DNA of 64,000 nucleotides from JAADHX01 sp964569385 (GCA_964569385.1 CAZMUM010000011.1:1-64000); one strand, 5' to 3'. Positions 26,392 to 35,982 are shown, numbered from the stretch's first letter. Numbers and translations are program-made. The notes: a model not told the origin generated them from the sequence alone.

Positions 26392-27672
26392 TTAAGCGGC
26401 TTCGCTCACCCGGCTGTTTTCGACGTTAGGTCGCGTTTGCCAGACCTGGTCGCGGATGGCATACACCGCAACCGCTACGAATGTGAGTACTCCCATCAAG
26501 ACAATGGTGGGTTGCAGCCCAATCCGCTCGGCCAGCTTGCCGAGCGGGAAGGCGGCGATACCAAACCCGGCGAACGAAAGCTGCATCAGTGACTGCACCC
26601 TCCCCTGATGGCTTGGATCCGAAGTGGTGAGAGCAATGCTGTTTGACAAGACCTGGAACCCGGTGCTCGAGGCGCCAATCGCTACAGCCACGATCATGGC
26701 AACCCACAACGATGGGGCTAAGCCGAGCAACGCGACCGTACCTCCGAAACAAAGCCCGGAGATGGTCAGAATTCGACGCGCTGCTGGCGAGTCGGCTCGA
26801 GCCGCTATCGGAAACGAGGCCGCGACAGCACCGAGCGAGCTGGCTGTCGACATCAAGCCGACCCAGCCCTCGCCGCGGCCGAACTCGCCCTCGATGAGCG
26901 CAGGCAGGAACGCTATGTAGTTGAAGCCAAACATGATGCCGACCGCAGACGCCAACACCACACGTCTGAGGCCAGGGCGCTTGGCGACGTATCGGACACC
27001 ATCGGCGATATCGCGAAACGGACTCTTGCCACCTTGTCCAGAGGGTTCGAGATCGGGCAAACGAAACAGCATCACAAAGCTGACAACCGAGAACACACTG
27101 GCCACGATGTAGGCGCCACCGATGCCAAACAAGGCGATGCCGGCGAGGGCTCCAGCCAACGAAGGAGCAAAGACTCGAGAGCCATTCATGCTCAGGGTGG
27201 ACAACCCGATGGCATTGCCAAGCCGCTCACGACCCACAAGATCGCCTGCCATAGCCACGCGGGCCGGGCCAGTCAGGCCAAACATCGCTCCTTGAAAGAC
27301 GCTCGCAACGAAGAGCATCCAAAGTTGGGCGATGTCGAGTAACACGATGATACCCATGGCAACGGCGGTGGATGTCAGCAGGGCCTGGCCCCACAACAGC
27401 AGGCCCCGTTTGCGCATGCGGTCAGATGCGACTCCTCCAAATGGGGTGAAGACCAGCAGCCCAAGCCCGAAGAATAAGTAGACCAAACCGAGAGCTCCTT
27501 CGCGCTCGGTTAGATCCCACGCCAGGAGGCCACGCAACAAGAACTGCATCTGGACTGCCGTAAACGAAGCCATTCCGCCCCACCACAATATTCGGTACTC
27601 CCGAATATGGAGAGACGCGAAGGTGTCCGAAGAACGGGCACGTTCTACGAAAGCGGCGATTTTCGATGGCAA
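26392..27672 (-). CDS. MFS transporter (MFS_3/EntS-like)
   Basis: A 426-aa inner-membrane protein with about 12 hydrophobic spans. Features include the loop after span 2 (GGVASDRMRKRG, a variant of the MFS motif A) and GLTGPARVAMAGDLVGRERL, typical of MFS_3 family efflux proteins. Substrate unknown; drugs or siderophore-like metabolites are common for the family. The start is a TTG at 27672 supported by AAAGGA about 9 nt upstream. It is divergent from coaA, and the 159-bp gap contains the small dyad gttcga-gta-tcgaac (27729-27743). It is not adjacent to the peptide cluster, so a link to it is not supported. Confidence 0.85.
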   Translation of the reverse strand: MPSKIAAFVERARSSDTFASLHIREYRILWWGGMASFTAVQMQFLLRGLLAWDLTEREGALGLVYLFFGLGLLVFTPFGGVASDRMRKRGLLLWGQALLTSTAVAMGIIVLLDIAQLWMLFVASVFQGAMFGLTGPARVAMAGDLVGRERLGNAIGLSTLSMNGSRVFAPSLAGALAGIALFGIGGAYIVASVFSVVSFVMLFRLPDLEPSGQGGKSPFRDIADGVRYVAKRPGLRRVVLASAVGIMFGFNYIAFLPALIEGEFGRGEGWVGLMSTASSLGAVAASFPIAARADSPAARRILTISGLCFGGTVALLGLAPSLWVAMIVAVAIGASSTGFQVLSNSIALTTSDPSHQGRVQSLMQLSFAGFGIAAFPLGKLAERIGLQPTIVLMGVLTFVAVAVYAIRDQVWQTRPNVENSRVSEAA

Positions 27673-27831
27673 CGCGTTAATTCCTTTGGCAGTGAACTCG
27701 AAGTAAGTTGAACTTGACCTCGGTTTTAGTTCGAGTATCGAACATAACCGCTAGTCGACCCAAATCAGTGGGTCCTGAGGGGTGACACTCGTCACGCATG
27801 GCTGCGCGCCGCTCGCCTAACCTTAAGAGTC

Positions 27832-28758
27832 GTGTCCCCAACTTCCGATAGGTACCTGACGTTCGAACGGGCTGAGTGGTCCCAACTCCGCGCGGCCACG
27901 CCCATGACCCTCGATGCCGCCGACATCGAGCGACTCAGCGGCCTGAACGATCCCGTCGACCTCGCCGAGGTAGAGGCGGTTCATCTCCCTATCAGCCGTT
28001 TGCTGAACCTCGACCAGAAATCGAATTCGCAGCTGAGGGCTACCACAGGCGAGTTCTTGGGCTCCGATTTACCAGTCGTGCCATACATCATCGGTGTGGC
28101 TGGCAGCGTCGCTGTCGGAAAGAGCACGTTTGCCAGAATCCTGCAAGCCCTTTTGGCTCGTTGGCCAGAGCACCCAACCGTCGAGTTGGTCACAACCGAC
28201 GGCTTTCTCCTGCCTAATGCCAAGCTCGAAGAGCGTGGTCTGATGGACCGCAAGGGTTTCCCCGAAAGCTACGACACGGCTCGCCTACTCAGCTTCCTTC
28301 GGGCGCTCAAGTCTGGAGCGCCCGAAGTCTCGGCGCCGCTATACAGCCACGTGGTGTACGACGTGCTCGTCGACCAGGTAAAGACCATTACATCTCCAGA
28401 CATCGTGATCGTTGAGGGCCTAAACGTGCTCCAGGTAGGCACCGACGCCGCCGATTTCGTCAGCGACTATTTCGATTTCACGATCTATATCGATGCCAAC
28501 GCGGACGACATCAAACGCTGGTACGTCGAACGATTCTTCGCGCTGCGAGCCACCGTGTTTCAGAACCCGTTGAGTTTCTTCGCCAAGTACGCCCATCTCA
28601 CCGACGACGAAGCCGAAGCGACCGCAACATCAATCTGGGACCGTATCAACTGGGTGAACCTACGCGAGCACATCCTCCCAACCAGGGAGAGGGCCTCGCT
28701 CATCCTGCGCAAGGCGATCGATCACCGCATCGACCAGGTGCGGTTACTAAAACGCTAA
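27832..28758 (+). CDS. coaA: Pantothenate kinase, type I
   Basis: A 308-aa enzyme that phosphorylates pantothenate with ATP, the committed step of coenzyme A synthesis. The P-loop is GVAGSVAVGKSTFARIL near residue 87, followed by VTTDGFLLPNAKLEERGLM and IVIVEGLNVLQ. The length matches the E. coli-type CoaA. The start is GTG at 27832, giving MSPTSDRYLTFERAEWSQLR, which fits the family N terminus. CoA is also the donor of the phosphopantetheine arm used by the NRPS carrier domains, but nothing beyond that ties this gene to the cluster. Confidence 0.95.
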   Translation: MSPTSDRYLTFERAEWSQLRAATPMTLDAADIERLSGLNDPVDLAEVEAVHLPISRLLNLDQKSNSQLRATTGEFLGSDLPVVPYIIGVAGSVAVGKSTFARILQALLARWPEHPTVELVTTDGFLLPNAKLEERGLMDRKGFPESYDTARLLSFLRALKSGAPEVSAPLYSHVVYDVLVDQVKTITSPDIVIVEGLNVLQVGTDAADFVSDYFDFTIYIDANADDIKRWYVERFFALRATVFQNPLSFFAKYAHLTDDEAEATATSIWDRINWVNLREHILPTRERASLILRKAIDHRIDQVRLLKR

Positions 28759-28781
28759 CGACCAGCGCCTAACATGGCCCC

Positions 28782-29858
28782 ATGAACCTCAACAGCAGAC
28801 CTAGCGCCGAAACCGCTCGGATGCAAGTGGTGCACGTCGCCGGCGGTCCAAGCGAGATCGGCGCGGCTCACGGCGAGCAGTTGGCCGGTCGTATCGACCA
28901 GTGCGTCCAGCTCTACCGAGGCGTGTTCGGGCTCACCGATGCCGAGCTCGATCGGCGAGCGGCCCACTTCGAGTCGGTCTCGCGGGCCTGGTCACCCGAC
29001 CTAGCCATCGAGATCGACGCCATCGCCGACGCATCGGGTCAACGTCGGTCCGATGTGTGGGCCATGAACGCCCGCAGCGAAATTCTGGCCTATGTGGGCA
29101 CCGAGACCACCGAGTGCACCTCAGTTTTGGCGCCTAAATTAGGCCTTCTGGCCCAAACATGGGACTGGATCGCGGATCTCGAACCGCTAACAGTGGTGCT
29201 CGACGTCGCCCATGCCGATGGCCACAGGTTGGCCACGGTAACCGAACCAGGCATGGTGGGAAAGATTGGCCTTTCGTCGACGGGTGTGGCCGTCGGGCTC
29301 AACTTCTTGTCCTCACCAGCTCGTCTAGAAGGGGTGCCGGTACACGTACTGTTACGAGGCTTGCTCGATGCCAGACCGGGTACAGATCTCGACGAAGCTC
29401 TCGACCGGGCCGGGCCTGGCCGTTCGGCCCATGTGTTCCTAGCCAGCCGAGACGCCGCCTCGGGCCTAACCACTGGTTCGAGCCTTGAGTTCACAGGCGA
29501 GAAGATGTTCAGGCGCGACAGTACCGACGAGCCGATGCTTCACACCAACCACTTCCTGCTAACCGATCTGGTCCCCGATGCCACATCGAGCGAGAACTCC
29601 GATGCCAGGCTGGCTCGCTCCCAAGTACTCGTCGACCAAGGTTCGGCGGTCACGATTCAAGCGGTGAAGGATCACCTCGACGACCGGGCCCATAGCGAAT
29701 TCCCAATCTGTCGCAAGTGGGTACCGTCGCCGACATTTGACGGCCTCGAAACCGGCACTGTGTGTTCGATCGCGATTCGGCTCAACGACTCCGAGATGGA
29801 TGTCAGGCGTGGCCACGACCCAAGTGGATCGTGGCAAACAATCACCGTGGCCCGCTAG
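28782..29858 (+). CDS. C45-family (acyl-CoA:6-APA acyltransferase-like) Ntn hydrolase
   Basis: A 358-aa protein similar to the C45 peptidase/acyltransferase family, whose precursors self-cleave to expose an N-terminal Cys nucleophile. The candidate nucleophile is the Cys in TTECTSVLAPK (about residue 108), followed by GLLAQTWDW, as expected for this family. The N-terminal part contains GAAHGEQLAGRI. Other members hydrolyse or transfer amides; most bacterial ones have unknown substrates. It is 23 bp downstream of coaA and 31 bp upstream of an LLM oxidoreductase gene, so co-transcription is likely. There is no beta-lactam pathway here. Confidence 0.75.
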   Translation: MNLNSRPSAETARMQVVHVAGGPSEIGAAHGEQLAGRIDQCVQLYRGVFGLTDAELDRRAAHFESVSRAWSPDLAIEIDAIADASGQRRSDVWAMNARSEILAYVGTETTECTSVLAPKLGLLAQTWDWIADLEPLTVVLDVAHADGHRLATVTEPGMVGKIGLSSTGVAVGLNFLSSPARLEGVPVHVLLRGLLDARPGTDLDEALDRAGPGRSAHVFLASRDAASGLTTGSSLEFTGEKMFRRDSTDEPMLHTNHFLLTDLVPDATSSENSDARLARSQVLVDQGSAVTIQAVKDHLDDRAHSEFPICRKWVPSPTFDGLETGTVCSIAIRLNDSEMDVRRGHDPSGSWQTITVAR

Positions 29859-29889
29859 TGCAGTCGCCCGCTAGCGCGAAGGAGCAACA

Positions 29890-30894
29890 GTGTTAATCGA
29901 CACCGGACTCGGGGCCGACCCGACCAAGGCGCCAAACCGGGCCAAACAGGCCGAGGCCGATGGTTTCGACGCTATTTTCACCGCCGAGACCTCTCGCGAC
30001 CCGTTCTTTCCTCTAGTTCTTGCCGCGCCGGCAACGGAACGAATCACGCTTGGCACTTCGATTGCCGTTGCGTTCGCTCGCAACCCAATGACGCTGGCCA
30101 ACATTGGCAACGATCTCAACTATTTGTCGCAGGGCCGTTTCATTCTGGGCCTTGGCAGCCAGATCAAACCCCACATTACGAAACGATTCTCGATGCCTTG
30201 GGGGTCGCCTGCGGCCCGCATGCGCGAGATGGTTTTGGCCATGCAGGCCATCTGGGGCTGCTGGAACGACCGCACCAAACTCGAGTTCAGGGGCGCGTTC
30301 TACCAACACACCCTGATGACGCCGTTCTTCGACCCTGGCCCAAACGAGTTCGGCCCGCCGCGAGTGTTCATCGCCGCCGTCGGGCCGTTGATGACCCAGG
30401 TCGCCGGCGAAGTCTGCGACGGAATGTTTGCTCACTCGTTCACCACGCCTGAGTTTCTCTCCGACGTGACGCTGCCGGCGCTGGCTAAGGGCCGTGAACG
30501 TAGCGGCCGTACTGCCGACGATTTTGAGATCCAACTGCCAGCCTTCGTAGTTACCGGTCCCGACGACGAAACAACGGCAGCAGCGGCCCAGAACGTCCGG
30601 CGCCAAATATCGTTCTACGGTTCGACTCCGGCGTACCGACCCGTACTCGAGCACCACGGCTGGGGCGATCTCCAGGGCGAACTCAATGCCTTGTCCAAGA
30701 AGGGCGAATGGGCAACTATGGCTGGCCTCATCGACGATGATGTGCTCGATGCGTTCGCGGTAGTGGCCGAGCCCAACCAGGTCGCCGACAAACTTATCGA
30801 CCGTTACGGCTCGGTTGTTCAAAGACTTAGCCTCAACACAATGACCGACCTCGGAACCGAATTCTGGGCACCGATCGTTGCCGATCTTCGCTAG
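29890..30894 (+). CDS. Luciferase-like (LLM) F420-dependent oxidoreductase
   Basis: A 334-aa TIM-barrel flavin/F420 oxidoreductase. It resembles the LLM subfamily with N-terminal RAKQAEADGFDAIFTAETSRD, then GTSIAVAFARNPMTLA and YLSQGRFILGLGSQI. Proteins of this subfamily are common in actinobacteria that make coenzyme F420 and reduce or oxidise unknown metabolites. The start is GTG at 29890 with AAGGAG just upstream, a clear ribosome-binding site. The stop overlaps the next GTG by one base. Substrate not inferable. Confidence 0.85.
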   Translation: MLIDTGLGADPTKAPNRAKQAEADGFDAIFTAETSRDPFFPLVLAAPATERITLGTSIAVAFARNPMTLANIGNDLNYLSQGRFILGLGSQIKPHITKRFSMPWGSPAARMREMVLAMQAIWGCWNDRTKLEFRGAFYQHTLMTPFFDPGPNEFGPPRVFIAAVGPLMTQVAGEVCDGMFAHSFTTPEFLSDVTLPALAKGRERSGRTADDFEIQLPAFVVTGPDDETTAAAAQNVRRQISFYGSTPAYRPVLEHHGWGDLQGELNALSKKGEWATMAGLIDDDVLDAFAVVAEPNQVADKLIDRYGSVVQRLSLNTMTDLGTEFWAPIVADLR

Positions 30895-31304
30895 TGGCAA
30901 AATCGAAGAAACCCGAAACTGGTTGCCCTTGCGACTCAGGCCTGGCCTTTGGCCAATGTTGTGGCCCGCTTCTACGACGCCACCGAACCGCCGCTACGGC
31001 CGAACAGCTGATGAGAAGCAGATACTCCGCGTTCGTTAGGAGCAATGCCGCCTACCTCAGCTACTCATGGCACCAAGAAACCGCTCCAGATTCGCTCGGC
31101 GATCTACCCAACGGGCCCTGGGCTCCCCTTGAGATCTTGGCAACAAGAGAGGGCTCACAAGCAGACCTCACCGGCGAGGTTGAGTTTCGAACGAGTTATG
31201 CCCACGGCGACCACGATCATACGATTCATGAGGTTTCGACGTTTGGTCGAGTCGATGGTCGCTGGGTATACGTCGACGGCGAGGCTAGGACAGGGCCGGT
31301 ATAG
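30894..31304 (+). CDS. SEC-C/YchJ-like (UPF0225) protein
   Basis: A 136-aa protein with an N-terminal zinc-binding SEC-C motif (GCPCDSGLAFGQCCGPLL) followed by the YchJ middle domain (AEQLMRSRYSAFVRSNAAYL, then SYSWHQET). It resembles E. coli YchJ, of unknown cellular role. The GTG start shares its G with the upstream TAG stop. The 3' end overlaps the glpD-like gene on the other strand by 20 nt. Confidence 0.88.
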   Translation: MAKSKKPETGCPCDSGLAFGQCCGPLLRRHRTAATAEQLMRSRYSAFVRSNAAYLSYSWHQETAPDSLGDLPNGPWAPLEILATREGSQADLTGEVEFRTSYAHGDHDHTIHEVSTFGRVDGRWVYVDGEARTGPV

Positions 31305-32916
31305 CGAAGTACTCGTTCAGCTTCTCTTCGGCACGGTCGCCGAACAGAATCTCGGCTACCTCGCGTAGACCATCGGAGGTACGAATTTCGGAATCGGGAA
31401 CAACAAGATCGATCTTGGACCGACGCCGAAGGAAATCCTCGAGGTTGGTAATCATCTCGGTGCGGGCAGCCACATACAACTCGACTCGCAGGTAGTCGGC
31501 GTTTTCGAGGATGTCTTGACCCATCGACACATCGGCTTCGATGGCGTCGAGCATGTCGAACGCGCGACGACCGTACCGCCGCCAGAGCCGTTCGGACAAT
31601 GGCTCGATGTCTGGCTTTATGCGCAAGCTGTCGAGTTTCATGAGCCTGGCCCGCCTGAAGAACGCATCTCTTGTGGCCTTGGCTGGCTCGCCATACCAGG
31701 TACCTGTGTCTGGTTCGAGAGCGAGGCCAAGCTCGCTGACGGCTTCGGCGATCTCTTCGCCCACGTTTAGACAATCGGTGAGTTTGCCGCCGAACACGGT
31801 GACGACCGACTGGTCCGGATCGACTTCGATCTCGTGTTTTCGCGAAAGTTTGGTCCAGTCGACGTCTTTTTGGCTACTGCCTCTGCTCTTGACCACCAGC
31901 GGTCTCACACCACAACGCTCGGCGATTACATCGCTCGGGACAAGTGGGTTGTCGAGGTCGAGGCGAGCATTTATCTGTGCTAGCAGAAAGTCGCGATCTT
32001 CGTCGGTTACCTCGGAGTGGGCCGTGTCGACCCTGGTATCGGTTGTACCGATGACTGACCGTCGGCCCATAGGGATTACGTAGAACAGCCGCTCGGTATC
32101 GTCGTAGAACGCGAGAACTCGTTCGTTGTCGGTAATGCGGGGCACAACGAGGTGAATGCCCTTGGAGTAGACGATTCGGTGCTCAGTGGTTATGCCCCAC
32201 GAACTGTTCAGGCCATCAACGAACGGTCCGGCGGCGTTAATGATGATGTCGGCGCTTAACGAGAGGGATCGTTCACCATCGCGGTCCTGCATCTGAGCCT
32301 CCCACCGCCCATCGACACGTCTGGCCGATGTCAGTTCGAGATAGTTGGCGGCCGCGGCGCCGACATCCATGGCCGAGCGGATAAAACTGAACACGAACCT
32401 GGCATCGTTGTCTTTGAGGTACGCATCGAAATATTCGATTCCTCCCCTGACCTTGTCGGTGTTAACGACAGACTCTTCGTCTTCGATACGTTTGGTGCTC
32501 AGAACACGAGGCCTTGGAGTCTTGAACCCACCAATAGCCCAATAGGCCGCCGCTCCGAGACCAGCGAACCAGGGCGCATATGGCCCTGATTCGTCGAGGG
32601 CAGCGTAGAAACCAACGACCTTAATGTTGTCCGGATAGGCCCGAATGAGCCGGTTACGCGACATGCAGAGTTTGCGAACTAAGAGCAGTTCGTAGTTCTC
32701 GAGGTACTTGAAGCCGCCCCAGACCAGGTTGGACGACGCTTGGCTTGTGAACGCGGCAAAGTCGCCACGATCTACCAGGGCAACCCTGGCACCGCGACCA
32801 GACAGCACCGCGGCAGCCACAGCACCATTGATACCGCCGCCAACTATGAGCACGTCGAAGCTCCCGCCATCGAGACGGTCGAGGTTTCGCTCACGAAGCG
32901 AGGTGGGGTCATTCAC
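31285..32916 (-). CDS. glpD: FAD-dependent glycerol-3-phosphate dehydrogenase
   Basis: A 543-aa membrane-associated flavoprotein that oxidises glycerol-3-phosphate to dihydroxyacetone phosphate and passes electrons to quinone. The FAD motif is VLIVGGGINGAVAAAVLSGR, followed by SQASSNLVWGGFKYLENYE. Later motifs are INAAGPFVDGL and GRRSVIGTTDTRVD. The GTG at 32916 (MNDPTSLRERN) is preferred because the longer frame runs into the divergent gene at 32959. The two genes share a 42-bp gap with promoters for both. The opposing reaction is supplied by gpsA at 10-11 kb. Confidence 0.9.
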   Translation of the reverse strand: MNDPTSLRERNLDRLDGGSFDVLIVGGGINGAVAAAVLSGRGARVALVDRGDFAAFTSQASSNLVWGGFKYLENYELLLVRKLCMSRNRLIRAYPDNIKVVGFYAALDESGPYAPWFAGLGAAAYWAIGGFKTPRPRVLSTKRIEDEESVVNTDKVRGGIEYFDAYLKDNDARFVFSFIRSAMDVGAAAANYLELTSARRVDGRWEAQMQDRDGERSLSLSADIIINAAGPFVDGLNSSWGITTEHRIVYSKGIHLVVPRITDNERVLAFYDDTERLFYVIPMGRRSVIGTTDTRVDTAHSEVTDEDRDFLLAQINARLDLDNPLVPSDVIAERCGVRPLVVKSRGSSQKDVDWTKLSRKHEIEVDPDQSVVTVFGGKLTDCLNVGEEIAEAVSELGLALEPDTGTWYGEPAKATRDAFFRRARLMKLDSLRIKPDIEPLSERLWRRYGRRAFDMLDAIEADVSMGQDILENADYLRVELYVAARTEMITNLEDFLRRRSKIDLVVPDSEIRTSDGLREVAEILFGDRAEEKLNEYFAIPALS

Positions 32917-32958
32917 TCCAATGACGTTACCAATGCCCAATCGTGGTTGACTGCCAAC

Positions 32959-33900
32959 ATGAGCGCAAATGACCAATTCGACTTCGCTTCCAAGATTGCC
33001 ATCGTAACCGGTGCCGGCACCGGAATGGGGCGCGATTTAGCGGTTCAATTGGCCGCTGCGGGTTGCCACTTGGCGCTCGGCGACATTCACAACGACACAC
33101 TCGCCGAAACCGCCGCTTTGGCTGCCTCGGCCGGCCCCGATGGCTTGGTCATCTCGACGCATGTCTGCGACGTCTCGGACGAGGCTGGCGTTGTGGCCTG
33201 GCGCGATGCACTCCTGGCCGCCCACAACACCGACCACGTACACCTCGTGTTCAACAACGCCGGAATTGCCGGCGGCGGGAGTTTTGTGCTCGACGATCGC
33301 GACTCGTGGGAACGCACCTTCGATATCTGTTGGTCCGGCGTTTACTACTGTTGCCGTGCGTTCTTGCCCTTGCTCATAGCCGCACCTCAAGGTCACATAA
33401 TCAACACCAGCAGCGTCAACGGTTTCTGGGCGTCGATGGGCCCAACCAGACCCCACACGGCCTACTCGGCATCCAAATTTGCGGTAAAGGGTTTCACCGA
33501 AGCCTTGGTGACCGATCTGCGTCTAAACGCTCCACACGTGAAGGCATCGGTAGTCATGCCAGGCCACATCGGCACAAGCATCGCCCTCAACTCGGTCAAG
33601 GTCCGTGGCGGCGAGATCGACGCCGGAGTTCAAGAGGTCGAGAATGCGTTCCGCAACACCGCTCCGCTCACGTCGGCGCAGGCAGCGACGGTGATTCTCA
33701 ACAAAGTGGCGGCTGGCGAGTGGCGAATCCTGGTTGGCGACGATGCCCACACACTCGACGAACTCGTTAGGGCCACCCCTGAGGAGGCCTACGAGCTGAG
33801 TTTCGTCGAACGAATGCTGTCCGAAGGTGCACTGCCAGGGCTCGTGGCAACTTTGGCCGACGCCTCGTTGACCGAAACAGCCTCGGCGGAACAGCGTTGA
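32959..33900 (+). CDS. Short-chain dehydrogenase/reductase
   Basis: A 313-aa classical SDR. The cofactor motif is IAIVTGAGTGMGRDLAVQLA, followed by NNAGIAGGGSFV. The catalytic Ser-Tyr-Lys are in NTSSVNGFWASM and TAYSASKFAVKGF. A C-terminal extension of about 60 residues (EEAYELSFVERMLSEGALPG) goes beyond the usual 250 aa core. The ATG at 32959 is chosen because it immediately precedes the conserved fold; the longer frame overlaps glpD. The substrate is unknown. Confidence 0.88.
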   Translation: MSANDQFDFASKIAIVTGAGTGMGRDLAVQLAAAGCHLALGDIHNDTLAETAALAASAGPDGLVISTHVCDVSDEAGVVAWRDALLAAHNTDHVHLVFNNAGIAGGGSFVLDDRDSWERTFDICWSGVYYCCRAFLPLLIAAPQGHIINTSSVNGFWASMGPTRPHTAYSASKFAVKGFTEALVTDLRLNAPHVKASVVMPGHIGTSIALNSVKVRGGEIDAGVQEVENAFRNTAPLTSAQAATVILNKVAAGEWRILVGDDAHTLDELVRATPEEAYELSFVERMLSEGALPGLVATLADASLTETASAEQR

Positions 33901-33928
33901 CCGAAACAGAGCAGGTTGGCGAGACCTC

Positions 33929-35113
33929 CTAGAAGTGCCCGCCGAGTAGTTCTGCGGCTGCTGCCACGCCTGAGCCGCCCATTGGAGCTCCAACGCTATG
34001 GAGCGCGGCTTCGATGGTGCCAAGCGTGCCAAGCAGCATGGGCGGGTTCAGGTGACCCATGTGGCCGATACGAAAGGTCGAATCGCCGTTTTCACCAACC
34101 CCAATGCCGAGAGTGAGACCAGCTTGAGTTTCGCAGACCTCTCTGAAATCAGGGCTGTGCATCGACCCTGTGGTGATAGTTGTGACCGAGTCGGCCCGCT
34201 GCTCTGGCACCGGAACGTAAAAGCCAAGGCCTCCAGGTGTCGACCAACCCTCGACCGCGGCTCTGACACCACTGGCCAGCACATGATGACGATTCCAGAC
34301 AGCATCGAGACCCCCCTCTTCAGTGATGAGCTCGAGAGCAGCGTGCAATCCGTAGAGATGGACAATTGGCGGGGTTCCCGCGTAGTGCGAGTAGATCGGG
34401 CCGTCGGCCAAGCGAGGTTCCCAGTCGAAGTAACCAGTACGCAGGCCTGCAGTTTTGTATGCGTCTAGCGCCTTTGGGCTTGCCCAAACCAGCCCGAGCC
34501 CTGGGGGAACCATCAAACCCTTTTGGGTTGCAGCGACGGTGACATCGACACCCCATTCGTCCATCTTGAATGGCACACACCCGAGCGAGGCGATGCAGTC
34601 CACCATCAGCATGGCTGGATGACTGGCGGCGTCGATCGAGCGCCTGAGTTCGAAGATGTCGTTCACTACAGACGAGCCGGTATCGACATGAACAGTGAGG
34701 ATGGCCTTGATTTCATGGTTCCGGTCGGCCGCCAGGCGCGCCTGGAGTGCCTCGGGATCGACCGCGTATCCAGTTTGGCCCTCGAGGATCTCGATTTCGA
34801 CACCCGATGTTGCGGCGTTCATGCCCCACATCACCGCAAATCGACCGGACTCCAGAACCAACACCTTATCGCCAGCCGACATGGTGTTGCAGATGGCCAT
34901 CTGCCATCCGGCATGACCATTACCCGCAGTGACGAAAGCGTGATGTTCGGTGAGAGCCAGCGCGGGCAATTGGGCGAGCACCTCGCGTGAGACATCGAGA
35001 AGTTCACCCGCGTAGATGTTGGGCATGGGGCGGGCCATAGCGGCGCGAACTCTCTCGGGCAATACCGATGGCCCAGGGATGGAGACCGACGCAAGACCAT
35101 AACGCAACGACAT
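33929..35113 (-). CDS. Class V aminotransferase (alanine/serine-glyoxylate aminotransferase family)
   Basis: A 394-aa PLP enzyme of aminotransferase class V. It starts MSLRYGLASVSIPGPSVLPE, the usual beginning for this family. The nucleotide-binding-like AGNGHAGWQMAICNTMSAGD and the PLP lysine in VTVAATQKGLMVPPGLG are present. It likely transfers an amino group from alanine or serine to glyoxylate. An ATG at 35152 would add 13 residues; neither start has a clear ribosome-binding site. It converges on the SDR gene with a 28-bp gap. Confidence 0.88.
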   Translation of the reverse strand: MSLRYGLASVSIPGPSVLPERVRAAMARPMPNIYAGELLDVSREVLAQLPALALTEHHAFVTAGNGHAGWQMAICNTMSAGDKVLVLESGRFAVMWGMNAATSGVEIEILEGQTGYAVDPEALQARLAADRNHEIKAILTVHVDTGSSVVNDIFELRRSIDAASHPAMLMVDCIASLGCVPFKMDEWGVDVTVAATQKGLMVPPGLGLVWASPKALDAYKTAGLRTGYFDWEPRLADGPIYSHYAGTPPIVHLYGLHAALELITEEGGLDAVWNRHHVLASGVRAAVEGWSTPGGLGFYVPVPEQRADSVTTITTGSMHSPDFREVCETQAGLTLGIGVGENGDSTFRIGHMGHLNPPMLLGTLGTIEAALHSVGAPMGGSGVAAAAELLGGHF

Positions 35114-35214
35114 CGCGAAGAAGCTACCGTGCCATAGGTCCTCAGGAGACATCAAGGCCGAAGCGATTTACAACCAACCCAATTGCCTCACGGGTGGACG
35201 TTTGTGCTGTGGCG

Positions 35215-35532
35215 CTAGTTGGCATCCTTGGAGCTGAGCACAACGTCGAACTCAAGCAATGCCGAATCCGAGGCCACGGGCGGGCCCTTACGTTCGCCGG
35301 AGTGTCCGCTGGCAAAGTTCTCGCTGCTGACCCAACGGTCGAAGTCGGCGACTGTCTCCCATTGGGTGACGACGAAATAACGCGATTCGTTGTCGCCTGT
35401 GGGGCGAAGAAGTTGAAAGCCCAGAAAACCGGGTTCGTTGTCGACGGCTCCTAGGCGGTTGGCGAACGCGCCCTCAAGCCGTTCGCCCATGCCTTCTGGA
35501 ACCGCAATCGCGTTAATTCGCACTATGGCCAT
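35215..35532 (-). CDS. MhuD-like heme-degrading monooxygenase
   Basis: A 105-aa ABM-fold protein closely resembling mycobacterial MhuD. It shares MAIVRINAI at the start, NEPGFLGFQLLRP and RYFVVTQWE, and ends in SALLEFDVVL. The MhuD heme-contact residues are in matching places: Asn7, Trp67 (MhuD Trp66) and His77 (MhuD His75). MhuD breaks down heme to release iron and mycobilin-type products in the cytosol. It lies 82 bp downstream of the 88-aa gene on the same strand. Activity is inferred from the conserved residues. Confidence 0.82.
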   Translation of the reverse strand: MAIVRINAIAVPEGMGERLEGAFANRLGAVDNEPGFLGFQLLRPTGDNESRYFVVTQWETVADFDRWVSSENFASGHSGERKGPPVASDSALLEFDVVLSSKDAN

Positions 35533-35614
35533 TTTGAATCCGTCTCCTTAGTGGGCTCGGCTGCAATGTAGCGGGGCCAGACCTCATTGGCGGCCACGAT
35601 AGCGGGACAACTGG

Positions 35615-35881
35615 TCAAGCCGAACCTTGGATTGAGCTCCAAAGACCGCGTACTTGGAGCTGGTCGCCTTCGGACTTGGGTTGGTTTCGTTGGGCCCACT
35701 TGGGAGGTTCGAGCCCCAGCCGCGCTCGCTCGCCCTCCATTGCCTTTCGGGAGTCTTCGAGCGCTATACGCGCCGAGGCCAACTGAGTGAACAGGGCCGG
35801 ATCTCTCGGATCGTCTTCGTAGGCAATTCGGCACGCAGACAGATGGCCGAATGCTTCGTCGAACTTGTCATCAAGGTGCAT
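35615..35881 (-). CDS. Small uncharacterised actinobacterial protein
   Basis: An 88-aa soluble protein (MHLDDKFDEAFGHLSACRIA) with a helical core SARIALEDSRKAMEGERARL and a Trp-containing end to the conserved part (GLEPPKWA). It has no signal peptide, membrane span or cysteine pair. I do not recognise a function. It starts about 100 bp from the divergent Baeyer-Villiger monooxygenase gene. Confidence 0.55.
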   Translation of the reverse strand: MHLDDKFDEAFGHLSACRIAYEDDPRDPALFTQLASARIALEDSRKAMEGERARLGLEPPKWAQRNQPKSEGDQLQVRGLWSSIQGSA

Positions 35882-35982
35882 GGTAAGTCCTCAAAATCGA
35901 AAGGCGAGGTCCGTAGGCCATTGTCCCACATCGGCTTCTCGGTTTCGCATCGCCTTCGATTGTTCGATACGTTCCACTGTCG

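Noticed and set aside
26392..27672. Exporter for the NRPS product
   Set aside because: About 18 kb from the cluster with unrelated genes between; no evidence of a link.
28782..29858. Beta-lactam acyltransferase gene of a biosynthetic cluster
   Set aside because: It shares the C45 family only; neighbours are coaA and an LLM oxidoreductase, with no beta-lactam genes.
35523..35834. 103-codon minus-strand frame overlapping the 88-aa gene and mhuD-like start
   Set aside because: Low-complexity Arg/Pro/Ser translation, unlike a real protein; the 88-aa frame has better composition.
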